A stretch of DNA of 20,313 nucleotides, from the NCBI RefSeq assembly GCF_003144115.1, contig NW_020312004.1, forward strand, positions 95,757-116,069. The letters run 5' to 3'. The notes beneath the pieces are model-generated. The model was given only the letters and a program-made list of their open reading frames with translations, was not told where the DNA came from and made no database searches. Shown here in pieces: positions 1 through 9,300 of this stretch. Both the position numbers and the translations under genes were made by a program. Source of the DNA: Tilletiopsis washingtonensis. Its lineage: Eukaryota > Basidiomycota > Exobasidiomycetes > Entylomatales. How positions within the stretch are numbered: the stretch's first letter is position 1; the number at the start of each line of letters is the position of its first letter.

Positions 1-414
1 GTACATTTCCTCGGAGCTCGACGAGATGGATCGGTGCGTCTTCTCTCTCCCTCTCTACGCATGATGTGCCCTCGCTTTTTCACACTGACGCCTTCTCTCT
101 CCCTGCACCCGTCCTCGCTTTTGCGCTCCCTCCTTTCTCGCCTTCGCCTGACGTCCCCAACTCCCATCCCCCCGTCCGCCCCCCGCCGCCTCGCACGCCA
201 CGCCACGCACGCCACGCTCAGCGAGGAGTTTTTCCGGCTGAAAAAGGTGCAGGGCAAGAAGAAGCGCAACGCGGAGCGCGCCGAGACGGAGCGGCGCGCG
301 GCGGCGATGCGTGGCGAGGCGGTCGACGAGGGATCGGGCGAGGCGGAGGGCAAGAAGAAGGGAGCAGGAGGAGACATGCTCGGAGGCGGCAAGGACGAGG
401 ATGTGATTTTCTAG
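1..414 (+). CDS. C-terminal end of an unrecognised protein, 5' truncated by the window
   Basis: Two exons are visible: bases 1-33 (reading frame starts at base 2) and 222-414, with the TAG stop at 412-414. The intron, 34-221, begins GTGCGTC and ends CTCAG, and contains CTGAC branch-like sites. Joining the exons completes an Arg codon and gives a smooth charged helix, YISSELDEMDR followed by EEFFRLKKVQGKKKR. The 74 visible residues are highly charged: a KKKR patch, an Arg/Glu/Ala helix, then a Gly/Lys/Glu tail ending KDEDVIF. This looks like a cytosolic or nuclear tail, possibly a short coiled coil. No membrane segment or named domain is visible, and I do not recognise the family. The rest of the gene lies upstream of the window. 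It converges on the nucleolin-like gene. Confidence 0.7.
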   Translation, partial: VHFLGARRDGSVRLLSPSLRMMCPRFFTLTPSLSLHPSSLLRSLLSRLRLTSPTPIPPSAPRRLARHATHATLSEEFFRLKKVQGKKKRNAERAETERRAAAMRGEAVDEGSGEAEGKKKGAGGDMLGGGKDEDVIF

Positions 415-428
415 GTCCGGCGAGCCGG

Positions 429-457
429 CGAGAGAGAGAGAGGAGAGAGAGAGAGAC
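429..457. repeat. (GA)n simple repeat
   Basis: An almost uninterrupted GA dinucleotide tract lies just after the stop codon of the first gene, so it probably falls in its 3' UTR. Confidence 0.85.
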
Positions 458-479
458 GACGCTTTTGTTTCCATACATT

Positions 480-493
480 CCCCCCCCCCCCCC
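480..493. repeat. Poly-C tract, 14 bases
   Basis: A run of 14 C sits in non-coding DNA. Runs this long are slippage-prone, so the exact length may vary between isolates or be a sequencing uncertainty. Confidence 0.85.
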
Positions 494-1219
494 ACGACAC
501 ACGATTGGCGCTCGTGCCCGTTCCCTTGACATTTTGACACCATTCATGCGAGCGCACTTGCGTGCTGAAGGGGGTGTTACTCGGGGGGCGGTGGCCGTGC
601 TTGTTTCTCGTGTTGCAAACAGCCGAATGAGAAGGGCGATCTGGCGCGCGCTGCTCACACTTCGTAGTCTACTCCGAGTGTGGCGCCCTGCTGCGCGCCA
701 GAAGCAGCGCGGCGCGGCGTCTTGGTTGCTATGCCAGCCTTTTCAGTGCGCGCCTGCCCCCTCACTCGACTCTGATGCCCTCGCGCTCGGGCCTCTCTCT
801 CTCGAGACGTTTGCGAGCCCGCCGCGTGCCGAGCCGGAGGCGGCTCGAATCATCGCGCCCACGACCACGACCACGACGCACGACGCGCGATGTTCCTGCG
901 GGGCTGCGGAGGCTGCACATGGCTTGCCTCATCTCAGCCCCGTCATAGTCAGAATGCGCTGCCTGAGTGAGCGAGGCAAGAGGGTTGGCGCGCCCCCAGC
1001 GAGGCGCGGTGCGGCGTAAGAGCGAGCCAGAACGTCGGCGCCTAGAAGTAGAGCCTGCTCCAGCGCGCCGCGGCGGCGGCGTATGCCTCACCAGCAGCCG
1101 GACAGCGGGCACACACGGGCGCAGTCGAGGCGAGGCAGAAGAGAGAAGCGCTTCATTTGCACATGAGTACGTCCCAGATTGGCACAAGGCGCGCAGGGGG
1201 GGACGTGAAGGGGATGCGA

Positions 1220-1242
1220 GGAGAAAGAGAGAGAGAGAGAGG
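1220..1242. repeat. (GA)n simple repeat
   Basis: A second GA-rich purine tract in the same intergenic region as the one at 429-457, with one AAA interruption. Confidence 0.8.
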
Positions 1243-1300
1243 AAGTGTGTGGATGGTTCGTGACGCAGACGCAGATATGGAACAGAGAGAGCCGAGACCG

Positions 1301-1321
1301 AGTCGAGTCGAGTCGAGTCGA
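1301..1321. repeat. (AGTCG)4 microsatellite
   Basis: Four perfect tandem copies of the pentamer AGTCG plus one further A, in the convergent intergenic region. Confidence 0.9.
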
Positions 1322-1347
1322 TGACCAAGAGGAGGGAGATGGTGCGT

Positions 1348-1380
1348 CCAAGCCTGCCGCCTTCGGCAGCGGCAGCTTGG
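1348..1380. other. Bulged inverted repeat (12 bp stem-loop)
   Basis: CCAAGC (1348-1353) pairs with GCTTGG (1375-1380), and CTGCCG (1354-1359) pairs with CGGCAG (1364-1369). The loop is four bases and a five-base bulge (CGGCA) lies on the 3' side. It is about 165 bp downstream of the nucleolin stop codon, so it could be a 3' UTR element or a transcription-end structure. The function is unknown. Confidence 0.6.
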
Positions 1381-1543
1381 AGCTTTTGAGATAGTTGGTG
1401 TGTGTGATGCACAGGATCGATCGGATTAAAGTCACGGACTGAAGGTGGGCACGACGTGGAGAGAGTATGCGGCAAGTGGAAGAAAAGAGTGGCAGAAGAG
1501 ATCTAAGGGCATTGCGTGGGGGGGGGAGGGGGGGCGAAGCGGC

Positions 1544-3177
1544 TTAGTCGAACGTCGTCTTGTTGCCGGCGAAGCCCTGGATGCCGCCCGAGCGAGCGGC
1601 GTTGTAGCCACCACGGCTGCCGCCGCGGCCACCACCGCCGCCACGGCCGCCACGGTCGCCCCAGCCGCCGCCGCGGCTGAAGCCGCCACGACCGCCGCCA
1701 CGACCTCCGCCCCGGCCACCACGGTCGCCGCCGAAGCCGCCACGGCCTCCGCCACGGCCGCCGCGGCCGCCGCCGCGTCCTCCGCCGCCGTTCTGGTCGC
1801 GCGGCGGCGCGTAGTCGAGGCGGATGGCACGGCCGCCGAGCTCGGCGCCCGCGAGCGCCTCGAGGGCCTTGGTGGCGCTCTCCTGCTGCGCAAACTCGAC
1901 GTAGCCGAAGCCCTTGGGCCGTTCCGTCTCGGGGTCCTTGGGCAGCGTCACGCGCGTCACCTCGCCGTGCTCGCCAAACGCCTCCCAGATCTGGTCCTCG
2001 GACAGCGAAAAGGCCAGGCCGCCGACGAAGAGCGTCAGGCTCGGCGCACTGCGCTCGTCGCCGAACTTCTTGGCGCGCGACGCCGCCTGATCCCGCGGCG
2101 CGCGCGCCGCCTGCAGGTCCACCTTGATGGCTCGGCCGTCCACCTCCTTGCCCTGGGCGCCCTCGAACGCGGCCTTGGCGGCGTCGGCGGTGCTGAACTC
2201 GACGAAGCCGAAGCTGAGGGGAGGGGAAAGGGGTCAGCAAGACTGTACAGTGCGATGACTTGCGCGCACGCGCGAGCAAATGGACAGCGCGCGCAAGAGG
2301 CGACGCGCGAAAAGTGCGCGCACCTCTCGCGCGCCGCCCATCCTCTGGCCCGCAGGCAGCACTCACCCGCGCGACTTGCCGCTGTCGCGGTCCATGACGA
2401 CGCGCGCGCTGACAATCTCGCCGTAGCTCTCAAACTCGCTCTGCAGCCACTCGTTGTCGACGTTCCACGAGAGCTGGCCGACCCAGACCTGCTTCGGCGC
2501 CTCGTCGTCGCCGCCCGCCGGCGCAGCCTCGACCGTCTGTGCCTTCTTGGCCACGAAGCTGTCGTCGGCGGCCTTGCGCTTCTTGCTGTCGGCAGCCGGC
2601 GCGGCCGCCTCCTCGTCGTCGGAGGACGAGTCGTCCGACGAGTCGTCCGAGTCCTCGGCGGCGGCAGCGGCGGCGGCGCCGTTGGTGGCCGGCGCGGCCT
2701 CCTCCTCGTCCGAGCTGTCGTCCGAGTCGTCGCTGTCGTCCGAGTCGGCCGCGGCGGCGCCGTTCGTGGCCGGAGCAGCGGCAGCAGGCGCGGCCTCGTC
2801 GTCGCTCGAGTCCGAGTCCGAGTCCGAGTCGCTCGAGGCGGCCGCGGGCGCGGCGGCGGCGGCGGGCTTGACGGCGTCGGCCTTGGACGGCTCCTGCAGG
2901 CAGCAAGTGTGTGAGTACTGGGCATGCCCGGGCCATGCTCTCTGCGCGCAGGGCACATCTGCGCGCGCAAGCAACGCACCTCGTCGCTGCTGTCGTCGTC
3001 GCTGCTGTCGTCGCTGCTCTCGCTGCTCTCGACGACGGGCGGCGGCGTGGGCTCCTTCTTGGCCTTCTTGCTCTTCTTCTCCTTCTTGCCGTTGACGGGC
3101 GCGGCGGCGGGTGCGGCCGCGACGGGGGCGGGTGCGGCGGCGGCCGGTGCGGCCTTTGCGGCGCTCTTCTTGCCCAT
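1544..3177 (-). CDS. NSR1: Nucleolin-like RNA-binding protein (Nsr1/gar2 family)
   Basis: Three exons, 3177-2980, 2893-2367 and 2213-1544, encode 464 residues; the summed exon length is an exact multiple of three. The N-terminus is Ala/Pro-rich with a Lys-rich nuclear-localisation-like patch (residues 31-41). Long Ser/Asp/Glu blocks of the CK2-substrate type follow, up to about residue 160, then a second basic patch (KKRK). RRM1 spans about 200-275: RNP2 is VWVGQL and RNP1 is RGFGFVEF, rebuilt exactly by splicing intron 2. RRM2 spans about 301-377, with RNP2 LFVGGL and RNP1 KGFGYVEF. An RGG/GRGG-rich tail fills about 380-455. Acidic stretch, two RRMs and GAR tail is the signature of yeast Nsr1, fission yeast gar2 and nucleolin, which act in the nucleolus in pre-rRNA processing and 40S assembly. 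The start was chosen as the ATG opening MGKKSAAK, with no coding continuity upstream. Family assignment is strong; one-to-one orthology is inferred. Confidence 0.93.
2287..2335 (-). other. Stem-loop inside intron 2 of the nucleolin-like gene
   Basis: In the sense transcript, bases 2334-2323 pair with 2300-2289 to form an uninterrupted 12 bp helix with one G-U wobble (2328 with 2295). A small internal loop separates this from an inner 5 bp stem (2321-2317 with 2309-2305) and a seven-base loop. On the opposite strand the wobble would be an A-C mismatch. It lies between the 5' splice site at 2366 and the CTGAC branch-like site near the 3' end. Confidence 0.6.
2944..2966 (-). other. Stem-loop inside intron 1 of the nucleolin-like gene
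   Basis: In the sense transcript GCGCGCAG pairs with CTGCGCGC across a seven-base loop, giving a perfect 8 bp stem. The intron (2979-2894, 86 nt) also holds a nearby GCATG/CATGC inverted repeat around a CCCGGG core (about 2930-2947). Low sequence complexity makes chance pairing possible. Confidence 0.5.
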
Positions 3178-4300
3178 TGCGGAGGAGGGTGGGTGGTAGG
3201 GAGAGGAAATGGGGGGGAAAGGTGGGCCGGATGAGAAGTGCGTCTGGCTCCGGTGCGTGTGGTGCAGAGGCAGGCGTGGATGGCGCTGGCTGGAGCTTCT
3301 TGGCTGCGCCTCATCTTCCTCTGCGCTGCTCCTGCGTGCTGCTCCTCTATGTCTGGGCCCGGCGTGGCGACTGGCCCGAAGCAGCGGCAGCCGCGACTTC
3401 TCATCCACCTCGGGCACGGCGCCAGTGTGCCCTCGGCGCATGAGCATCTCGGCCGCTCTGCGCGGCCTCGGCTCGACGCAAAAATCACAGAATTCTGGCA
3501 TCACGTGCACGCGCGTGTCCCGGGTCCCGGGGGGGAGAGCTTCAAAGTGCAGTTGTAGTGCGCCCTGGGGTCTGACTACAGAAAGTGACGTGGGCACGGC
3601 AGCAGTGTGCGCCAAGCCGCGGCGCTTCCTCCGCCTTGCAGGCACGCGCTCGAGGCGCCCTCTTCCCGCCATGCTTCATCTTGCAGCGCCGAAGGCGAGC
3701 GGAGACAGCAGCGCCGAAGGCCGGTCAACTGCACCCGAAAGCACGTCCGGAACAGCGACCGTAAGAGGCGCTTGTTGGCGCAGCAGAGCTGTGACTCGTG
3801 CAGAGACACGCGCGACATCGGCCGCTGACCCGCGCCGGCCTGGCGACATGCTCAGGAAGAGAGGCTGAGTGCTTGCGTGCAACGACGCTGCTGCTTTCTT
3901 CCTTGAGGATGAAGCACAGGCTGTCTTGATTATGCGTCCGTCACATCTGAGGTCGGACGATGCAGCCTCTGATGAGTCTGACTCGGAAGAGCACTCGACT
4001 GAAGGCCTGGACCGGCGTCGGCGTAACCGCCGCGCACGGCGGGGCGCACGTGGATAAGAGCGGCTCCGAGCCCGATCTCGATCGAAACTGTCAGATGAGC
4101 AGGCTGCGTGCCGCCACGCTGAGCTCGTCTGCTGGAGCAGCTTGTCGTCCAGCCACCACCACCTGCTTCTCCAGCACGCTCTCCGTCTCGTCTGTCTCTT
4201 CCCTCCGCTACACCAGCTGCACACCTCGCCTCGGCACGTGCACTTCGGCGCGCGCCACTCTCCACTCGCCCGCCTCTCTCTCCTCGCCTGCCTCGCCGCC
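3178..4300. promoter_or_regulatory. Divergent promoter region of the nucleolin-like and bZIP genes
   Basis: About 1.1 kb separates two divergent start codons. The last 130 bases before 4301 are C/T-rich, as is usual for a fungal 5' leader. No convincing TATA box was seen. CACGTG cores occur at 3502-3507 and 4235-4240, but the same hexamer recurs inside coding sequence in this window. A 12-base word, CAGCGCCGAAGG, appears twice (3684-3695 and 3709-3720). Open frames on both strands lack motifs and I do not call a gene here. Confidence 0.5.
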
Positions 4301-6063
4301 ATGACGCGCGGCCGGCGTCCCAACCTCTCGCTCGAGCCGTCGCGCCAGCTGCTGACGCAGCGTGCCTTCCGCGAGCGCAAGGCCGCGCATCTGCGCTCGC
4401 TCGAGGAGGCCGTGGAGCGCCTCGAGGCCGAGAATGCGGCCCTGCGCGCGGCGGGACGCGCACCGCAGAGGCGCGACGCAGAGGGCAAGAAGGAGGAGGG
4501 CGAGAGCAGCGAGGGCAGCAGCAGCTCGGCCAGTGGCAGCGCAAAAGGCGGACAGCGCGGCAAGAGCAGCAGTGACACGACGGCGCCGAGCTCGACGGAG
4601 GCGCCCGAGGAGTGGGAGAAGCGCCAGGCAGGCGCGGCGGGCGCAGCACCACCGCAGCAGCAGCGAGACAGGGAGAGGCCGTTCTGCGAGGGCTGCTGGG
4701 CGGCCAAGAGGAACCACGAGGAGATTGTGAGTGGTGCTCGGAGATGAGGCCAGCAGGCGGCGAGCGGCGTGACAGACAGATAGAGACCGTTCGGTCTTGT
4801 GCTTCTGCCGGCGATGCGGCCATGTGCCTCTGCCCGCTCGTGTGGGCTACGTCTGCGCTCGGCGTGTGAAAGTGCCACGCTGACACTCTCTTACACCATG
4901 GCCAGCACACTGCCATGTCGACCGTCGACTTCCACCTCGCCACGCTCGCCTCGGCCATGACGCAGCTGCGCGGCGCGCTGGGCCGCGGCGATGCCATTCG
5001 CGCACACGCCGACGAGGCGATGGGCGCGGCTGCTGCTGCTGCTGCGCCACACTTTTCGCCGATGCCTGCGCTGCGGCCCCCTCTGGCGCCCTCGACGAGC
5101 GGAGGAAGCGGCGCAGGCGGCGCAGGCACAGGAGTCGCACAGCATGAACTGGCAGAGACGCTGAAGCGCTGGGGCCCGGCGCCGCTGTTGCCGTCGCCTC
5201 GAGGCGTGCAGCAGAACGGCGGCGGCGGCCTCAGCTCGGCTGCAGGCTACGCCAGTCCTGGACCTTGCTCGACGGCCGCAGCCCAAGCGCGCTCGCCCTA
5301 TCCTCCTCCTGCCGGCGCCGCCAGTCCGCCAAGCCACGCCGGGCCCTCTCGCACCACCAGCAGCTCGCGCGACGCCTCGCACCCCTACGCGCGTCCTGCG
5401 CACACACCCGTCGGCCGCGCCAGCATGCTGCTCGCCTCGACGCGCGAGGCTGCGTCGCCCAGCTACAGCCACAGCGGCGCACATCACGACGTGCCTTCGC
5501 CCGGCGGCACATCCGACGGCGGTGGCGGAGGGAGCACCACGCCAAGGGAGACACGACGGGCACGTTCGCCCAGTGCGCATAGTGCACACAGCGCATTCGC
5601 CGGCAGCCCTCGAGCGCCGCAGCCGTATCAGCCCGGCTATGCGTGGACGGGCGCTGGCGGTGCTCCTCCGCCTCCTCTCTCAGCGCATCTCGGACGAACA
5701 AGCGAGGAGGAGCGCATGCTGCCGCTCCACTCTTCTTCGCCACATGCATACGGTGCAGCAGCCATGCCGCCTCCGCCTGCGGCGGCCAAGAAAGCCGGCG
5801 GGTGCTGCGGCGTGCCGATCGAGCAATCTCCCTGCCATCCTTCTCTTGCATCCGCAGCATCGCATGCATCGCCGCCTCTCGAGCTGCCACCGCCGCCACA
5901 TACGGCTGGCTTCGCGCATCACATGCCGACGCTGCCGTCCATGCGGCCTGCCTCTCCGCCGCCGCCTGCGCAACAACAGCAGCATGAGGGCGTGCAGCTG
6001 CAGGACTCGGAGTGCTGCTACGGCCTCTTCAAGTGCGACAAGGACGGCGCCATCATTGCGTGA
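4301..6063 (+). CDS. bZIP transcription factor with cysteine clusters
   Basis: Two exons, 4301-4726 and 4906-6063, encode 527 residues. The intron (4727-4905) begins GTGAGT, has a CTGAC branch-like site and ends CCAG; the join is in phase 0. The start sits in a good context (GCCGCCATGA) with no in-frame ATG upstream. Residues 3-27 form a basic region containing SRQLLTQRAFRERK, followed by a short zipper with Leu at 34, 41 and 48. The core resembles the fungal Pap1/Yap signature NxxAQxxFR, but the DNA-contacting Asn is Gln16 and the following Ala is Thr19. Cysteines cluster at C129-x2-C132, C442/C443/C452 and C512/C513/C519, the last eight residues from the C-terminus. The remainder is Ser/Pro/Ala/His-rich and looks disordered. 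It is presumably a nuclear DNA-binding regulator. Targets are unknown; a metal or redox sensing role for the cysteines is speculation by analogy with Yap1 and HapX. Confidence 0.85.
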
Positions 6064-6333
6064 TGCCGCCCCTCCTGCGTTCGCTCGCTGCACGGAGTCG
6101 TGCTCTGCCTCCGCGAGCCAGACACCTCGTACCCCCGTCGCGATGGATCTCTCGCAGCAACAGCACCGCATCGTCACACTACGTTCGCTCGGCTCTAGAC
6201 TCAATTCGCGTCTGGGAGGTGTTGTACAATTAGATAATGAGCTCTTCGGAAGAGGCTGCAGGGCTTGCGCCGCGCCTGTGGGATGGGGACTGGGTCGATA
6301 GATAGATGGGTGGGTGCGGGCTCAGACGAGGCA
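6064..6333. other. Convergent intergenic gap with probable 3' ends
   Basis: This 270 bp stretch lies between two stop codons facing each other. It holds a relatively A/T-rich patch (about 6220-6245, around TACAATTAGATAATGAG) that could contain polyadenylation signals, and a short GATA repeat at about 6297-6307. No gene is seen. Confidence 0.5.
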
Positions 6334-9300
6334 TCACTTGCGCGGGTGCGGCGAGAAGTCAAAGGAGAGCGGCGAGAGCCAGTCGCGCTTGGCCGGCTTC
6401 GGAGGCTCGCCGCCGCCGCCTGCGCCGGCCGCAGGGCCGTAGTCCATGGGCACGGGCATCGGCACGGGCATGGCCCACGGCACCTGCGCCGCGGGCGTCG
6501 GCAGTGCGCCGCGCCCGCTCTCCTTGGCCGCCTTCTTGCCCACGCTCGACGTGACGGAGGCGGGCGGCGAGGCCGGCAGGACGCTCGGCGTCGGGTACGG
6601 CATGGGCATGGCCGCCACCGGCATCACGCCGCCGAGGTGGCGGCTCTTGAGCATGAAGAGGTCGGCAATCTCGAGCTCGAGCGCGCGCTTGGCCTCGCGG
6701 ATCTTGCCCACGTCCTCGAACATGCCGGCGACCTGCTGCGAGAGGACGCGCTTGAGCTCCTCGGCGTGCGTCTCGACGTTGGTGCGCAGCATCTCGCGGC
6801 TGGCGGCGTGCACCGCCTCGACGAGGCGCCCGTTCTGCTCCGACGTGGTGCGCAGCAGGTCGTTGGCCAGCGCCTTGAGCGACTCGTCCGTCGTCGCCGC
6901 CGCCTGCGCCGCCGTCTGCAGCTGGCTGCTCTTCTCGGCATCCAGCTTGCTCATGATGAGCTCGACGAGCTCGTTGCGCTCGCGCTCGCGCAGCGTCAGC
7001 ACTCGCTCGTCGCGCTCCGCCTCGGCCGCACGCAGCGCCTCGTCTCGCGCTGCTTCGCGCCGGGCCACCTCGTCGAGACGCCGCTGCTCCTCCTCCTTCT
7101 TCTCGAGCAGGTGCTTGAGGATCTCCTCGACGGCCAGCGCCAGTGCCCCGCCGCCCGCCGCGGCGCCCGCTGCGGAGCCGGCCGAGCTGGCCGAGCCCTT
7201 GCTGCGCTTGCTGCGGCGCGCCTCGGACGTGGCGTCGCCCTGCACGCGCGCCGTCATGTCGGACGGCGCCAGCGTGTCGTCCGAGTCGTCGTCGCTGCCG
7301 TCGGTCGCCTCGTCTGCCGTGTCGCTCTGCTTGAAGTGCTCTGCGATCTTGGCCACGGCCGCGCCGCCTGCACCGACCTCGGCGGCCTTCTTGACGATCT
7401 CGCGCAGCTGGTGCTCATCGCCCTTGGCCGCCGCCTCCTTGAGCTCGGCGACCATGTGGTCCGGCACCTCGACACGCTCGGGGTACTTGCCGCTGGCGTC
7501 GGGCTTTGCGGCGCCTTCCTCCGGCTTGCCCTCGTTGCGCTGCTCGGCCTTGTGCTTCTCCCACTCCGCCAGCGCCACGTGCACCAGCGCCGCTCCGCCG
7601 GCCGCGGCGGCGAAGCGCTTCATGCGCGAGAGCGACTTGCGCCGCTTGGCCCGCTTCAGCGCCGCCTTGTCCACCTTGGGCTGCGAGCCCGACGTCGCCC
7701 AGACATCCTGGTTGCGCAGCGCGCCCGGCGAGGGCTGTGCGTGCCACGTGCGCGTGCCCGGCTTGCCCTTGGGCGGCGAGATGGGCAGCGCATTGATGAG
7801 GCCCGCCGCTACGCCGCCGCCAGGCTCAGCAAATTGCACGCCCTTGCCCGGAGGCGCACCGGGCGGCGGCGGCGCCACGCGGCCGGCGGGCATCAGCGAC
7901 GTCGGCGGACCTGCGAAATGCTCGGCGCCCGGCGTGGGGAGCGGCCGCGAGCCTCTCGCAGCGCTTGCCGGTCGCTGGCCATCCGCATGCGCCTGGTCGC
8001 CGGCGAGCATCGCGCCTGCCACCGCTGCGGCCGGCATGCCGACGCCGCCGCCCTTGAGCTGTGCCAGCTCCTCGTGCAGCTGCGTGACGCCCGTGACGAG
8101 CGTGCGCCACTCCTTGGAGCGGTCGACGACGTCGCGCTCGAGCCACGAGTTGAGCTCGTTGAGGTAGCGCGCAATGTCGGCAGACTGCTTCTGCTGCGCC
8201 GTGCGCGCCTCTTCGTTGTCCTTGATCGCCTGCAGCACGGCGGAGAGCTCGGCACTTGGTGTGCTGGGCGTCGGTGGCGGACGTGGTGTGCCGTCAGGAT
8301 CGTCGCCCGGGCGCGCTGCACCGGCCGCTCCGACCTTGTCACGTCCGACGACCTGGAGCCGAAAGATCAGCGTCCACACGACTCTGGCTATTCGTGACAC
8401 TCACCTTGGAGCTGTCCGGCAGGGAGAGACCGAGGCCGGTGTGATCAGTCGAGTCGGAGGCATTGCGTTGGCGCGCCAGGCGCAGCACCGGTCCGTCCTT
8501 CTACGGGCGGGGAAAGGTGAGCAGATGCAGCGCTGCTGCAGACCACACAAGACGCACCTCGGGAGCCTGTGGCGCGCCGCTTGCCGTGCGAGGCGTGAAG
8601 AAGCCGCCGCCGTGCACTGCCGTCTCGGGATGGCGTCCGCGGCGTCGGCGCACTTCCGCCTCCATGTCGAGGCTGACTGGACTTGCGTCGGGCGCGAACG
8701 CAGCGCGAGGAGCAGCGCGCGAGGAGCTGCCGGGCACGCCGAAGAAGAGATCCCGCGACGGCCGCGAGCCGCCGTCGCGCGAGAGCAGCGAGGCATTGTC
8801 GGTGTTCGGCGGAGGACAGGGCACGCCTTCAGCCGAGATCCAGCTGCGCGGCGGGATGCGGTCGTCGAGCGTGAGCAGGTCGGAGTCCGAGATGGAAGCA
8901 GACATGCCAGGCGTGCCGAGGTCTGCCAGGCCAGGCGAAGCGACGGTGCGAGTCCACTGGCTGACGAACGACCGCGGCGTGGCATCCGCCTCGACGGCAG
9001 CCGGTGCGCTGGAGCGTCCGCGAGTGACTCTGCCGACCAGGCGATCGGCGAGAATGGCGCGGTCCCGCGAGCTCATCTCGCGCATGTTGACGTTGCCGCG
9101 CTCGAGGAAGCGGGCGCGGTTGGCCGGGTCCAGCACGGCGGGCAGACCGCCGCGCAGAGACGAGCTGGAGGCCGCTCCCGATAGCGAGCTCACGTCCGGG
9201 GTTTGCATGCGCTTCAGCAGCGTCTGCAGCGTGTCCTCGATGCGCGAGAGGTCCTGCGGCGGAGGAGAGGCGACGACCGATGGCGTCGCCAGCACAGTCG

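Larger units (their letters stand above)
415..1543. other. Convergent intergenic region, no gene seen
   Basis: This is the 3' flank shared by two converging genes. Open frames exist on both strands, for example 762-1475 on the minus strand, but they are Arg/Ser/Leu-rich, lack recognisable motifs, and are expected by chance at this GC content. The region holds purine and pyrimidine simple repeats, a (AGTCG)n tract and a bulged inverted repeat, listed separately. Just downstream of the nucleolin stop lies a G-rich tract (nine G, A, seven G) at 1518-1534. It would be C-rich in that gene's 3' UTR. Confidence 0.6.

Noticed and set aside
762-1475. 237-codon minus-strand frame in the convergent intergenic region
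   Set aside because: No domain, signal or splice support, low-complexity Arg/Ser/Leu composition, and it runs through simple repeats.
2214-2366. snoRNA within a nucleolin intron, by analogy with animal nucleolin genes
   Set aside because: No properly placed box C (RTGATGA) and D (CTGA) pair and no convincing H/ACA arrangement. The CTGA near the 3' end is better explained as the branch site.
1445-2914. 489-codon plus-strand open frame across the nucleolin-like gene
   Set aside because: It mirrors the RGG and Ser/Asp repeats on the other strand. The minus strand has two intact RRMs rebuilt by splicing, which settles the coding strand.
3869-4057. Small acidic-then-basic plus-strand frame upstream of the bZIP gene
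   Set aside because: Only 62 codons, opens without an ATG, and has no motif or splice partner. It is probably leader or promoter sequence.
6265-8397. 710-codon plus-strand open frame (and an overlapping 573-codon one) opposite the last exon of the giant gene
   Set aside because: It is the reverse complement of a well-supported spliced coding exon, is Arg/Leu/Ala-rich without motifs, and long antisense frames are expected at this GC content.
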